DNA of 64,000 bases from Paenibacillus sp. VTT E-133291 (GCF_002264395.1 NZ_NFVA01000012.1:1-64000), one strand, 5' to 3'; positions 51,320-60,514 are shown, counted from the stretch's first letter. Numbers and translations are program-made. The notes: generated from the letters alone by a model not told the origin.

Positions 51320-51399
51320 TAGTTGGTAACCACTCTTGCAAGGGCTTGCCAAGTAAATTATATATTTATAGCAGACAGCTTAGCTGCCTTTGCCGTTTC

Positions 51400-51597
51400 T
51401 TATAATTTTACTACGTTTTCAGCTTGCGGTCCACGGTTACCATCAGTGATATCGAATTCAACTTCTTGACCTTCGTCTAAAGTTTTGAATCCTTCACCTT
51501 GAATTGCTGAGAAGTGTACGAATACATCTTCGCCGCCTTCTACTTGAAGAAAGCCATAACCTTTTTCTGCGTTAAACCATTTTACTGTACCTTTCAA
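51400..51597 (-). CDS. csp: Cold-shock protein (CspB/CspD type)
   Basis: A 65-aa single-stranded nucleic-acid chaperone with one OB fold. RNP1 is KGYGFLQV and RNP2 is DVFVHFSAI, starting [16 protein letters not shown]; the ending AENVVKL is standard. It starts after AGGAGG. A clear sigma-A promoter lies close upstream, and a 14-base palindrome occupies the start of the roughly 40-base leader. This leader is short compared with the long thermosensing leaders of some csp genes. Confidence 0.96.
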   Translation of the reverse strand: MKGTVKWFNAEKGYGFLQVEGGEDVFVHFSAIQGEGFKTLDEGQEVEFDITDGNRGPQAENVVKL

Positions 51598-51621
51598 TTG
51601 AACAACCTCCTAAAAAATAAC

Positions 51622-51673
51622 CGCCATATATGGCGTATAACTATATTATACTGCAATCTTCTGCTCAAATCAA
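51622..51673 (-). promoter_or_regulatory. Promoter and leader palindrome of the cold-shock gene
   Basis: On the minus strand, TTGATT (51673-51668), a 17-nt spacer, TATAAT (51650-51645), then CGCCATATATGGCG (51635-51622) at or just after the expected transcription start (about 51638). Confidence 0.75.
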
Positions 51674-51772
51674 TCTATCTCAACCTATAAATATGTGATT
51701 TAATTTGCTTTTCCCTTCACCAGTGCGTTATCATTGAGCCAAAAGCCAAAAATCGCCAGGGTGGTATTGATA

Positions 51773-52006
51773 ATGATCAAAAAACATGAAATATACAAAA
51801 CAGACAAATGGAATATGATGACGGTAGAAGTTCAAGGACGTTATATTGTACTTCGCGAAATCTCCGATCAATGGGGAGAAGAAACACATACTTTCCTTAG
51901 TCGTCCAGCTATGATGCAGTGGGTGAACAACCGATTCAACAAAGAATCTTATAAAGATAATGAAGAAGAGTACAAAAATATCATCGCAGCTTTCAAACAG
52001 GTATAA
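51773..52006 (+). CDS. Hypothetical protein (77 aa)
   Basis: A 77-residue soluble protein, MIKKHEIYKTDKWNMMTVEV..., with a beta-rich first half (VEVQGRYIVLREISDQWG) and a helical, acidic second half (NKESYKDNEEEYKNIIAAF). No family recognised. The ATG at 51773 follows CAGGGTGGT; an upstream in-frame ATG at 51734 lacks a site. It is divergent from csp and followed by a small membrane-protein gene six bases later. Confidence 0.7.
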   Translation: MIKKHEIYKTDKWNMMTVEVQGRYIVLREISDQWGEETHTFLSRPAMMQWVNNRFNKESYKDNEEEYKNIIAAFKQV

Positions 52007-52012
52007 CAGAAT

Positions 52013-52183
52013 ATGAACACAGAAAATATCGCGATTTATGTTGTCCTAGTCTTATGTCTAGGCGCAGTTCTAATTATGACCAAGGATCGTGTCCCGCCGC
52101 AGTTTAAGCGGGGCATGGCCTTAACTGCAGTCATTATGATTCTGTTCGCCTTCATCTTTGTTATTTATAGTTTATTGGCATAA
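52013..52183 (+). CDS. Small membrane protein (56 aa)
   Basis: A 56-residue protein with two transmembrane helices (IYVVLVLCLGAVLIM and MALTAVIMILFAFIFVIYSLL) joined by a short basic loop (TKDRVPPQFKRG). No family recognised. The gene starts six bases after the stop of the 77-aa gene, so the pair probably forms an operon. The ribosome binding site is weak (CAGGTATAACAG), consistent with coupling. Two helices and a charged loop suggest a small membrane modulator, but this is only a guess. Confidence 0.68.
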   Translation: MNTENIAIYVVLVLCLGAVLIMTKDRVPPQFKRGMALTAVIMILFAFIFVIYSLLA

Positions 52184-52403
52184 CTTATCCTTTCATATAT
52201 TTAAAGAAGACTAAATATTAATAATCAGGACTTAACAGGGCATAATAAGCCGACTCTACTTTCAAGAGGAGGACGTTATGCCTATTTCACCCAAGTCCAT
52301 CCCTCTTCTACTTGTGCTCAGCTTGCTACCGGGTGATTTATCATCTACAGTATTGCCGAGGGAGATTATGCCTACTACATCTCATCATTCTAGGAGGGTT
52401 TCT

Positions 52404-54194
52404 ATGGAACAATTATTGAAAAGAAGCGAAGTACCTGCTGAGAATCGTTGGAAGCTTGAAGATGTGTTTGCTTCTCAGAAGGATTGGGATGCAGAATTTG
52501 CTGAAGCAAAATCCCTAATCAAAAAAGCTGCGGATTTTCAGGGTACACTAGATTCCGCAGATGCTCTAAAAAAATGTTTTGAGCTGGATGACAAGTTGTC
52601 CATCTTAACTGAACGACTCTTCGTGTATGCACATATGCGTCAAGATGAAGACACAGCTAATCCTGAATATCAAGCTTTGTCCTCTAAAGCTAAAAAGCTT
52701 GGTATTGAAGCAGGTGAAGCCTTATCTTTTGTAACCCCAGAAATTCTGGCGTTGCCAATTGAGAAGCTCAACCAATTCATCGCTGATCCGAACCTATCCG
52801 CTTATAAATTCACCTTAACTGAAATGAAACGTGAAAAAGCCCATGTGCTTTCTAAGGCTGAAGAAGCACTGCTCGCTCAGGTCGGAAATTTAGCTCAAGC
52901 ACCTCAGAATATTTTCAGTATGCTGAACAATGCGGATCTGAAATTCCCTAAGATCAAAGATGAGGATGGCAAAGAAGTTGAACTGACTCATGGCAACTAT
53001 ATCAAGTTTCTCGAAAGTAGCGACCGTGAGGTTCGCCGAAATGCTTTTAAGGCAGTCTATGATACCTACCGGAAGCAGAAGAACACGATCGCAGCAACGC
53101 TTAGCGCCAATGTGAATAAAAATGTCTTTTACTCACGGATTCGCAAATATCCTTCTGTAATGGAAATGTCACTCTATGGAGATAACATTCCTAAAGAGGT
53201 TTACACCAACTTGATTGATACGATTCACGAAAGCCTTCCATTGATGCACCGTTATATGAAACTGCGTCAGAAGCTGCTGGGTGTCGATGAGTTACATATG
53301 TATGATCTGTTTGCACCGCTTGTTGATGAATATAAATTAGATATCACCTATGAAGAAGCCAAAAAAATCACTAAAGAGGGTCTCAAACCGCTTGGTGAAG
53401 ATTATCTGAATGTGCTGCAAAAAGGCTACGACAACGGTTGGATCGATGTGTATGAGAACGAGAATAAACGGTCCGGGGCTTACAGCTGGGGGCCATATGG
53501 TACGCATCCTTTCGTACTGCTGAACCATAATGATAATTTAAACAGTATGTTTACACTGGCACATGAGATGGGCCATGCATTACACTCGTATTTTTCGGAT
53601 AGCGCTCTGAATTATCGGGATGCGCAATATACGATTTTCCTAGCAGAGGTTGCTTCTACTACTAACGAGGCGTTGCTAATGGATTATTTACTCAAAAAGT
53701 CTACAGATCCTAAAGAAAAAATGTATTTGCTCACCTACTATGCTGATCAGTTCCGGACAACGATTTTCCGGCAGACGATGTTTGCTGAGTTCGAGAAAAT
53801 CATTCATCAGCGTGTTGAAGAAGGTGAATCGCTTACTCCACAAGATCTTTCGAGCATCTACTACGACCTGAATGTTAAATACTATGGTAAAGAAATGGTT
53901 GTAGATCAAGATATCGAGATGGAATGGGCGCGGATTCCGCATTTCTATAACAGCTTCTATGTTTATAAATACGCAACCGGCTTCTCAGCAGCGACTAGCT
54001 TTGCCAAACAAATTCTTGAAGAAGGCAAACCTGCGGTGGATCGTTACCTCGGCTTCCTGAAGAGTGGCGGCAGTGACTACTCCATTAATATTCTGTCTAA
54101 AGCTGGTGTTGATATGTCTTCTCCTGAGCCGATTCGCGAAGCAATGAGTGTCTTCGAAGATGTTATCGCTCAAATGGAACAGTTGACCAAATAA
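52404..54194 (+). CDS. pepF: Oligoendopeptidase F (M3B family)
   Basis: A zinc endopeptidase degrading small peptides, 596 aa from this start. The zinc site is FTLAHEMGHALHSYFS (HExxH), with the third ligand in FLAEVASTTNEALL; the N-terminal PepF helical domain precedes it. The start at 52404 has TAGGAGGG at 6-base spacing and matches usual PepF N-termini. However, an in-frame ATG at 52278 with its own excellent AGGAGG would add 42 residues including a hydrophobic stretch (IPLLLVLSLL). Both may be used (see findings). A terminator follows. Confidence 0.93.
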   Translation: MEQLLKRSEVPAENRWKLEDVFASQKDWDAEFAEAKSLIKKAADFQGTLDSADALKKCFELDDKLSILTERLFVYAHMRQDEDTANPEYQALSSKAKKLGIEAGEALSFVTPEILALPIEKLNQFIADPNLSAYKFTLTEMKREKAHVLSKAEEALLAQVGNLAQAPQNIFSMLNNADLKFPKIKDEDGKEVELTHGNYIKFLESSDREVRRNAFKAVYDTYRKQKNTIAATLSANVNKNVFYSRIRKYPSVMEMSLYGDNIPKEVYTNLIDTIHESLPLMHRYMKLRQKLLGVDELHMYDLFAPLVDEYKLDITYEEAKKITKEGLKPLGEDYLNVLQKGYDNGWIDVYENENKRSGAYSWGPYGTHPFVLLNHNDNLNSMFTLAHEMGHALHSYFSDSALNYRDAQYTIFLAEVASTTNEALLMDYLLKKSTDPKEKMYLLTYYADQFRTTIFRQTMFAEFEKIIHQRVEEGESLTPQDLSSIYYDLNVKYYGKEMVVDQDIEMEWARIPHFYNSFYVYKYATGFSAATSFAKQILEEGKPAVDRYLGFLKSGGSDYSINILSKAGVDMSSPEPIREAMSVFEDVIAQMEQLTK

Positions 54195-54217
54195 GGCAGA
54201 GAGCTTAGTATTGCATT

Positions 54218-54250
54218 AATCCCTTGCCCTATTTGGGCAAGGGATTTTAT
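54218..54250 (+). terminator. Terminator of pepF
   Basis: AATCCCTTGCCC-TATTT-GGGCAAGGGATT: a perfect 12-bp stem, then TTATTCT. Confidence 0.88.
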
Positions 54251-54281
54251 TCTGTTATATCCCCTGAGGAGGAAGAATTCA

Positions 54282-54593
54282 ATGAGAATTCAATGGTCTT
54301 TAATTGCAGGTCTAATCTTCGCGCTGCTAACAGCCATATTTGCAGTCATCAACGTGGATCCCGTTCAAGTCAATTTCGGTTTTGATGTAGTTAATATACC
54401 GCTGATCCTAGTTATTCTGGGCTGCGCGTTAATTGGTGGAATCATCGTGGGTTCTTACGGTATTTTTCGCCAGTACAAGCTACAAAAACAAATTAAAAGC
54501 TTAAATGCTGAGCTAACCAAACTTCGTGATGCCGACACTTCTTTAGATTCTTTTAACACAGACAATGATGGCCTAACAGGAGGACTTAACTAA
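54282..54593 (+). CDS. LapA-domain (DUF1049) membrane protein
   Basis: A 103-aa protein with two membrane helices: WSLIAGLIFALLTAIFAVIN and IPLILVILGCALIGGIIVGSY. Between them is the DPVQVNFGF motif, the lipopolysaccharide-assembly-protein-A domain pattern found also in Gram-positives lacking LPS. A cytoplasmic coiled coil (LQKQIKSLNAELTKLRDA) follows. Ribosome binding site GAGGAGGAAG. Its last base overlaps the start codon of the M42 peptidase gene (TAATG), so the two are coupled. Role in Firmicutes unknown. Confidence 0.87.
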   Translation: MRIQWSLIAGLIFALLTAIFAVINVDPVQVNFGFDVVNIPLILVILGCALIGGIIVGSYGIFRQYKLQKQIKSLNAELTKLRDADTSLDSFNTDNDGLTGGLN

Positions 54594-55636
54594 TGATTAC
54601 TATTCAACCAAACGAAGATTACATACTCTCAATCCTAAAAAAATTACTTGATACACCGAGCCCCAGCGGCTTCACAGCACAAGTAATGAACCTTGTTGCC
54701 GAAGAAGCGGCAGCATTAAATGTACCGCTAAGCTGGAATGAAAAAGGCGGCGTAATTCTAACCGTCCCAGGCCTAGATCCTTCCCGTACAATCGGCATCA
54801 GCGCTCACGTGGATACACTTGGAGGCATGGTTCGCTCTATTAAATCTGATGGTACACTGCGACTAACCTCTGTTGGTGGCTTCACAATGCACAGCATCGA
54901 GAATGAATATTGTGTGATCCATACCCGCAGCGGCAGAACCTATACTGGAACCATCTTAACCAGCCATCCATCCGTTCACGTATATCCTGATGCTCGTGAT
55001 TTCAAACGTTCAGAAGAGAACATGGAAGTACGGATTGATGAGCTAGTATCTAACAAAGAAGATGTACTTAAGCTAGGCATCTCTGTTGGTGATTTCATTT
55101 CCTTCGATGCACGTGCGGTGATTACACCTAGCGGGTATATTAAATCCCGGCATCTGGATGACAAAGCTAGCGTGGCTGCCCTTCTTGGCCTGCTGGAAAG
55201 CATGAAGCGCGAAGGCTGGAAACCGCTCCACAACCTTTCTTTCCTCATCTCCAACTATGAGGAAGTGGGACATGGCACATCTTGGATTCCTGGCGAGATT
55301 AATGAAATGATCGCAGTCGATATGGGTGCTATGGGCGATGATCTTAGCTGTAAAGAAACCGATGTGTCCATCTGTGCAAAGGATTCTTCCGGCCCTTATG
55401 ATTATGTTATGACTGGCCGTTTGATTGAGCTGGCAGAAGCACTTGCTATTCCTTATGCCGTTGATATCTATCCCATGTACGGCTCTGATGCTTCCGCTGC
55501 CCTTCGAGGCGGCAATAATATTCGTGCCGCACTGATCGGCCCAGGCGTACACGCCTCCCACTCCATGGAACGTACACATAAGCAAGCTGTAGTAAACACT
55601 GCTAAGCTTCTCGCTGCTTATGTGGGCACTAACTGA
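54593..55636 (+). CDS. M42-family aminopeptidase (YsdC/FrvX-like)
   Basis: A di-metal aminopeptidase of 347 aa. Metal ligands and catalytic residues: ISAHVDTLGGMV (first His), RHLDDKASVAALLGLL (bridging Asp), SNYEEVGHGTS (catalytic and metal Glu), AVDMGAMG and HASHSMERTHK. The family (glutamyl/deblocking aminopeptidases) forms large tetrahedral particles. It starts in the TAATG overlap with the lapA-like gene, and its own 3' end overlaps the phosphodiester glycosidase gene by 17 bases, making a three-gene operon. Confidence 0.92.
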   Translation: MITIQPNEDYILSILKKLLDTPSPSGFTAQVMNLVAEEAAALNVPLSWNEKGGVILTVPGLDPSRTIGISAHVDTLGGMVRSIKSDGTLRLTSVGGFTMHSIENEYCVIHTRSGRTYTGTILTSHPSVHVYPDARDFKRSEENMEVRIDELVSNKEDVLKLGISVGDFISFDARAVITPSGYIKSRHLDDKASVAALLGLLESMKREGWKPLHNLSFLISNYEEVGHGTSWIPGEINEMIAVDMGAMGDDLSCKETDVSICAKDSSGPYDYVMTGRLIELAEALAIPYAVDIYPMYGSDASAALRGGNNIRAALIGPGVHASHSMERTHKQAVVNTAKLLAAYVGTN

Positions 55637-56450
55637 GTCAAGCACTGGCAAGCTAACGCAGCTCTGGAGACGTAGACAATGGCTGATCGTTTCACTTCTG
55701 CTGCTCTTGGTAGCAGCGTCAGTGCTCTCAATGATCCTGTTATCCAGAAATCACACGGAAGATCCCTTTGCTGATCTTCCCCACGCCTACACCTATTCAG
55801 AGGCTGTAAGTCCAGAAAATGTTCAACTCTATATGATGTCACTTTCGCCAGATGATGTTCAACTCAGAGCCGCTGGTGCACCTCTTCAGCAAGTTATGGC
55901 TTATGGGATTAATGGAGGCTTCTTCTATGAAGACGCACTCCTCTCTATTGCTATAATAAATGATGTCCCCACTAACGGGGTTAAAAAGGCATACGGCTCC
56001 GGCTGGTTTAACGCTAAATATGCACGCGGAACCCTGGTCTGGGATGGTGCCAGTCGTAGCTTTTCGGTACATGTCGTCTCATCGGGAGAAGAATTGAACG
56101 TTACGGATCGCCAGCATTATTTTGCGCAAGGCGGCATTAGTATGAATCTTAAGCATGAAGATGTCTGGGAAGCTGTGATCGCGAAAGAACATCTTCCTTA
56201 TGCTGATGAGCAACGAATGCGCTCAGGCATGCTGTATGATGATAATGGCAAGCTGTGGCTGATTGTTACGCCAACACTCTCGACGGCGGCAGAGTTCCGC
56301 ACAGCCATCCTACAGAGCGTGCCTGCTGAAGGTCTCGAAGGTATCTTTCTTGATGGAGATGGCTCCTCACAGATGAATGCTGATGAAATCATCTTACCTG
56401 GCGACTCTCGTGCTGTGGTGCAAATGATTGCGGTGGACGGAACGAAATAA
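55620..56450 (+). CDS. Membrane-anchored phosphodiester glycosidase (NAGPA domain)
   Basis: A 276-aa protein with an N-terminal membrane anchor (residues about 20-43, after WRRRQ) and an extracellular NAGPA-type domain (PF09992). MAYGINGGFF (GxNGGxF) and GIFLDGDGSSQMN (D-G-x-G-S-S) are the hallmark motifs. Such enzymes remove terminal GlcNAc or similar sugars from phosphodiester-linked glycans such as teichoic acids. No strong ribosome binding site is visible at the ATG, so translation probably depends on coupling with the overlapping peptidase gene. Confidence 0.87.
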   Translation: MWALTESSTGKLTQLWRRRQWLIVSLLLLLVAASVLSMILLSRNHTEDPFADLPHAYTYSEAVSPENVQLYMMSLSPDDVQLRAAGAPLQQVMAYGINGGFFYEDALLSIAIINDVPTNGVKKAYGSGWFNAKYARGTLVWDGASRSFSVHVVSSGEELNVTDRQHYFAQGGISMNLKHEDVWEAVIAKEHLPYADEQRMRSGMLYDDNGKLWLIVTPTLSTAAEFRTAILQSVPAEGLEGIFLDGDGSSQMNADEIILPGDSRAVVQMIAVDGTK

Positions 56451-56477
56451 AGGATGCTGGAATAGTCTCTTGCAATT

Positions 56478-56529
56478 AAAAACAGAGTAGGAATTCTCCA
56501 ATAATTGGAGCACCCTACTCTGTTTTTTT
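56478..56529. terminator. Bidirectional terminator between the glycosidase and TPR genes
   Basis: AAAAACAGAGTAGG pairs with CCTACTCTGTTTTT around a loop of about 21 bases that contains CTCCAA-TAA-TTGGAG. A/T runs on both sides. Confidence 0.88.
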
Positions 56530-56556
56530 GTTGACTGGCAGTAACTGTGTCCGGGA

Positions 56557-57042
56557 TCAATCCCAGACTTGCTCCAGCTTATCTGAGTAATATGAAATGG
56601 CCTTACTATAGCTTCTTATTCCTTCATCCGCTGAGGTTTCAGCCAGCAATTTAAGCAAAATCCCCATAGCCAGACTATGATCTCCAAGATTGTGCAAGGT
56701 CATCGCAAGGAACACCGGAAACTCCTTATTCTCTGGGTATTCATGAACGGCCTGCTCCAATATTAATTTGGAGTTTTCATATTCTCCGAGTGTTCGGTAG
56801 GTGCTGCCCAGTCCCAATAAAGCGCCGACTCTCTGCTCCGAAGATAAGCCTAGTGTTAGGCTTTTCACATAATAGGGTACTGCCCCGCGTTCCAGGCCGA
56901 GCACATCATGCGTCCATGCCAATTGATATAGAAGTTCTGCATCATCACTATTCTGCTCATATAGCTCTAACAGCATCACTCTGGCTTCTTCAGCTTTACC
57001 TTCGTTTCGCAGGGCTACAGCTAACATAAGTTGATTCTTCAA
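56557..57042 (-). CDS. Tetratricopeptide-repeat protein
   Basis: A roughly 161-aa all-helical protein with about four TPR units: MLAVALRNEGKAEEARVMLLELYEQ, AELLYQLAWTHDVLGLERGAVPYYVKSL, GALLGLGSTYRTLGEYENSKLILEQAV and VFLAMTLHNLGDHSLAMGILLKLL. TPRs mediate protein binding; partners are unknown. A TTG at 57042 after GGGAGGG at 7-base spacing is chosen over the longer frame to 57075. It ends the minus-strand run that begins with the CapA gene, 39 bases after the ABC-F gene. Confidence 0.82.
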   Translation of the reverse strand: MKNQLMLAVALRNEGKAEEARVMLLELYEQNSDDAELLYQLAWTHDVLGLERGAVPYYVKSLTLGLSSEQRVGALLGLGSTYRTLGEYENSKLILEQAVHEYPENKEFPVFLAMTLHNLGDHSLAMGILLKLLAETSADEGIRSYSKAISYYSDKLEQVWD

Positions 57043-57081
57043 ACTGAGCCCTCCCTTATCGTCACACCAAGACAATCCGTT

Positions 57082-59019
57082 TTATGCTTTACCAGCGATT
57101 TTCTCTGCAAGCTCATTCAGATAGGTCCAGCGCTCCATTAGACGCTCCAGCTCGGCTTCGGCAAGCCGCTGCTCTTCCATTAACTCCTGCAGTCTCCCAG
57201 AGTCAGCAAACGCTGCTTCCATCTTGGCACTAATATCCGTCAAGCGCTGCTCTGCAAGCTCGATCTGCTCGTCAATTCCCTCATATTCACGCTGTTCCTT
57301 AAAGCTGAATTTGAGTTTGGTCTTAGGCGCTGATGATGGCGCTGTATTATTACTAGCATCTGTAGTCTCTTTACGCTTTGCATTTCCGTCATCTTTGTTC
57401 GATTCTGCATGGCGTGAAGAGACATTTTTGGCCAGCCATTCTTCATATTCCGTATAATCGCCAACATGAATCCGGATATCACCATTTTCAAAAGCGATCA
57501 GCTTATCTATTGTACGATCCAGGAAATAACGGTCATGGGATACTGTGAAGACGACGCCCGGGAATTCATCCAGATAGTCTTCTAAAACAGCCAACGTTCC
57601 GATATCCAAGTCGTTCGTAGGCTCATCCAACAGCAACACGTTTGGAGCTCCCATCAATACACGAAGCAGATACAGGCGCCTTTTTTCGCCACCTGACAGT
57701 TTGGAAATCGGCGTCCATTGCATCGCAGGAGGGAACAAGAAGCGTTCAAGCATTTGGCCTGCCGTAATGACGCTACCATCAGCCGTTCGTATGACTTCCG
57801 CTTCTTCCTTCACATATTCAATAGCTCGCATGCTGTCATCCATATCCTGATGTTCTTGCGTAAAATAACCCAACTTAACAGTCGCGCCAAGCTGAACCTC
57901 TCCCTTATCCGGCTGCAGCTTACCTGCAATCAGATTCAGAAGGGTTGATTTACCACTGCCATTCGGACCTACAATACCTACGCGGTCTTGGGGTACGGCA
58001 ATATAGGTCAGATCTTTAATCAACTGACGGCCATCCAGCGATTTCGACAGTTCATTGATTTCAATGATTTTACGACCCAAACGTGTGGATGCCACCGAAA
58101 TATCCAGCGAACCGTTCGAACTGCTACCTGTACTTTCTTTCAGCTTCTCAAAACGGTCGATTCTTGCCTTCTGTTTCGTTGATCGAGCTTTAGCTCCACG
58201 ACGAATCCAAGCAAGCTCCGTACGTAGCAGGTTCTTACGCTTTTGCTCCGCAGAGGCCTCACGCTCTTCACGGTCGGCTTTTAGCTCTAGAAAACGGGAA
58301 TAGTTGGCCTCATAACGGTATAACTGTCCTCCGTCCAGCTCTAGCATGACACTTGCGACACGCTCCAGGAAGTAACGATCATGCGTTACCATTAAGAGGG
58401 CGCCACGCCGTTTCTGTAAATATTGCTCTAGCCAAGCCACGGAGTCCGTATCAATATGGTTCGTAGGCTCATCCAGAATAAGTAACTCAGATGGCGTAAT
58501 CAGGGCTGCCGCAAGTGCTACACGTTTCCGTTGACCACCAGACAGTGTATCCATCAGTGCATCGAATTTCACTATACCCAGCTTAGTAAGCACGCTCTTA
58601 GCTTCACTCTCCAAATGCCAAGTACCTGCCGCATCGATAGCCTGTCCAATCCGCACCAGTTTGCCTTCCAGTTCTGCGTTACCTGGTTCTTTTTCAAGGC
58701 GAGACATAGTCTCCATATACTCACGCATGGTAGCAAGATCTGGATCCTCTCCGGCGAAGACCTGTTGCAGTACCGTATTTGTCGGCTCATAAGGAGGGTT
58801 CTGTGCCAAGTACTGCACTCTAACATTATTTCCGATCGCAATTTGCCCGCCATCCGGAGTATCCAAACCGGCAATAATACGTAAAAACGTTGATTTACCC
58901 GTTCCATTCACACCGATCAAACCAATTTTATCCCGATCGTCCATACCAAATGAAGCATCACTAAAAAGTACTTTCTCACCATAACTTTTGGAAAGATGTT
59001 CCACGGTCATAATATTCAT
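57082..59019 (-). CDS. ABC-F ATPase of the Uup/YfmR type
   Basis: A soluble ribosome-associated ABC-F protein of 645 aa with two ATPase cassettes: GVNGTGKST, LSGGQRKRVAL and LILDEPTNHIDT, then GPNGSGKST, LSGGEKRRLYL and LLLDEPTNDLDI. The interdomain linker lies between (ELAWIRRGAKARSTKQKARIDRFEKL). A C-terminal coiled coil (about 575-640), after an Asn/Ser-rich linker, is the Uup/YfmR DNA/RNA-binding tail. These proteins resolve stalled or poorly translated ribosomes. Ribosome binding site GAGG. Not an exporter: there are no membrane segments. Confidence 0.93.
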   Translation of the reverse strand: MNIMTVEHLSKSYGEKVLFSDASFGMDDRDKIGLIGVNGTGKSTFLRIIAGLDTPDGGQIAIGNNVRVQYLAQNPPYEPTNTVLQQVFAGEDPDLATMREYMETMSRLEKEPGNAELEGKLVRIGQAIDAAGTWHLESEAKSVLTKLGIVKFDALMDTLSGGQRKRVALAAALITPSELLILDEPTNHIDTDSVAWLEQYLQKRRGALLMVTHDRYFLERVASVMLELDGGQLYRYEANYSRFLELKADREEREASAEQKRKNLLRTELAWIRRGAKARSTKQKARIDRFEKLKESTGSSSNGSLDISVASTRLGRKIIEINELSKSLDGRQLIKDLTYIAVPQDRVGIVGPNGSGKSTLLNLIAGKLQPDKGEVQLGATVKLGYFTQEHQDMDDSMRAIEYVKEEAEVIRTADGSVITAGQMLERFLFPPAMQWTPISKLSGGEKRRLYLLRVLMGAPNVLLLDEPTNDLDIGTLAVLEDYLDEFPGVVFTVSHDRYFLDRTIDKLIAFENGDIRIHVGDYTEYEEWLAKNVSSRHAESNKDDGNAKRKETTDASNNTAPSSAPKTKLKFSFKEQREYEGIDEQIELAEQRLTDISAKMEAAFADSGRLQELMEEQRLAEAELERLMERWTYLNELAEKIAGKA

Positions 59020-59073
59020 GCTATTTCCTCGCTTGCCTTATATTTTCATAAAACCGGTCGCAGCATAGTGCTG

Positions 59074-59676
59074 CTATTCCACCGATCTATCGTCCTGACC
59101 TAAATTCAAGTAATCCATTGCCCCTTTAATAAAAAGACCCGCAGCGAAACCAGCACGTTTATACGCATCTTCTTCCTTAAAAGATGGATCGAACAAAATA
59201 TCCATCTTCAGCCGATCCAACATCCCTATGTAGGACTGCGCCATAAGCTCAGGCTCAGACGCTCCGCCCTCCAGCAACACCTTCACCACTGCCTGCATAT
59301 ATTCTTCCATAAAAAGCGTCATATACGCCACAAGCTCTGGGTTATTGTTAGGTGCGCGGAAAAAGAGCTTCGTGTGTCGCTTTCGCTCATAATAATAGTA
59401 AAGATGATGTTTGGCGATGATCGACAGTTTACCTGCCAAAGTATCACTATCCTTCAGCTTTTCCTGTAATTGCTGAAGGAATCCCTCACAATCCCGGCGC
59501 GTTACCGCCATGAACAATTCTTCTTTACTCTTAAAATATAAGTAAACGGTGCCCTTAGCAATTCCGGCCTGAACCGCAATTTCCGACATCTTCGTTTCGT
59601 AAAATCCACCTGAACCGAAGAGCTCGTATGCGGCATCCAGAATGGCAGTATGTTTATGATTGGACGTGCTGCTCAT
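59074..59676 (-). CDS. TetR/AcrR family transcriptional regulator
   Basis: A 200-aa regulator. The N-terminal helix-turn-helix is AILDAAYELFGSGGFYETKMSEIAVQAGIAKGTVYLYFKSKEELF, followed by a helical ligand-binding domain containing an aromatic YYYYERKRHTKLFF segment. The ATG at 59676 follows AGGAGG at ideal spacing. The gene lies 11 bases after the DUF92 gene and 55 before the ABC-F gene, so it may regulate its own operon. No strong palindrome was spotted next to it. Confidence 0.9.
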   Translation of the reverse strand: MSSTSNHKHTAILDAAYELFGSGGFYETKMSEIAVQAGIAKGTVYLYFKSKEELFMAVTRRDCEGFLQQLQEKLKDSDTLAGKLSIIAKHHLYYYYERKRHTKLFFRAPNNNPELVAYMTLFMEEYMQAVVKVLLEGGASEPELMAQSYIGMLDRLKMDILFDPSFKEEDAYKRAGFAAGLFIKGAMDYLNLGQDDRSVE

Positions 59677-59687
59677 CGGTTCCTCCT

Positions 59688-60491
59688 TTAAAACATCATT
59701 CCACACAGTAAAGCAATAGCCCCTCCGACGATAGAGCTAATAGCATTAACTGCATCATTGGTCATCCACTTCCAGCCACGTGCGTTTTCAACTTTTTTAC
59801 CGCAGTGATGTGTACTTTCCACTTCGCGTCCGCATACGGTGCAGCGATTCATCTGCTGAACGGTTGCCCCAAGAATAGAATCCGTGAACGCACCCGCAAG
59901 ACCTCCAGTGAGTCCAGCCAATGTAAGCAACAAGAAGGATTGATCTGACATGCCGGATATCATCCGCAGCAGCCATGAAGATGCACCGATAAGTGCACCT
60001 CCTGCGGCAGCGGCCAGCGTGCCCAGGCTGGATACGCCACCCGAGGCACCGGCCGGAAGTATTTTACCTGTGAGGACAGACCGAGGTGACTTCTTGCTGA
60101 GTGTACCAATCTCCGTAGCCCATGTATCAGAGGTTACCGTTGCCATCACCCCGATAAATAAAAATTCCCAATGTTCCATCGGAACCATCGCATTCAGTAG
60201 AACGAAAACCATCCCAAGCCCGCCATTAGCAAAGACCTGCCCAGCATCTCGGCGACCCGTCTTGGCATAAGTCTGCTCAAGCTCTGCCTTATTATCATGA
60301 TGAAGCTTAGACAACAGGCTTGAAGAGATGAAAAAAATTAACAATATTCCAAACCAAAAGGCATTTCCAGCACCAAAATAGATGGTCCCCATAGCTACCG
60401 CGGCAAGCATGCCGGAGAGACTTAAGGATTGTTTCCTATAAGCCGCTCCCGCAACTAACAAAGCGCCAAGGGCGCCAATAATCCATAACAT
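59688..60491 (-). CDS. DUF92 family membrane protein
   Basis: A 267-aa membrane protein with about seven helices of the DUF92 (PF01940) family, related to plant VTE6 phytyl-phosphate kinase and TMEM19. The conserved segments are QVFANGGLGMVFVLLNAM, ATVTSDTWATEIGTLSKKSPRSVLTGK and GASGGVSSLGTLAA. A four-residue Cys/His cluster (CTVCGREVESTHHCGKK) in a late loop looks like a small zinc site. Prenyl-phosphate phosphorylation is possible but unproven. The ATG at 60491 has TTGGAG upstream. It follows the FAA-hydrolase gene closely. Confidence 0.85.
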   Translation of the reverse strand: MLWIIGALGALLVAGAAYRKQSLSLSGMLAAVAMGTIYFGAGNAFWFGILLIFFISSSLLSKLHHDNKAELEQTYAKTGRRDAGQVFANGGLGMVFVLLNAMVPMEHWEFLFIGVMATVTSDTWATEIGTLSKKSPRSVLTGKILPAGASGGVSSLGTLAAAAGGALIGASSWLLRMISGMSDQSFLLLTLAGLTGGLAGAFTDSILGATVQQMNRCTVCGREVESTHHCGKKVENARGWKWMTNDAVNAISSIVGGAIALLCGMMF

Positions 60492-60514
60492 AGATTCAAC
60501 TCCAACAGATGTTT

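Noticed and set aside
57082..59019. ABC exporter
   Set aside because: Two cassettes without membrane segments and with the ABC-F linker and Uup-type tail; a translation factor rather than a transporter.
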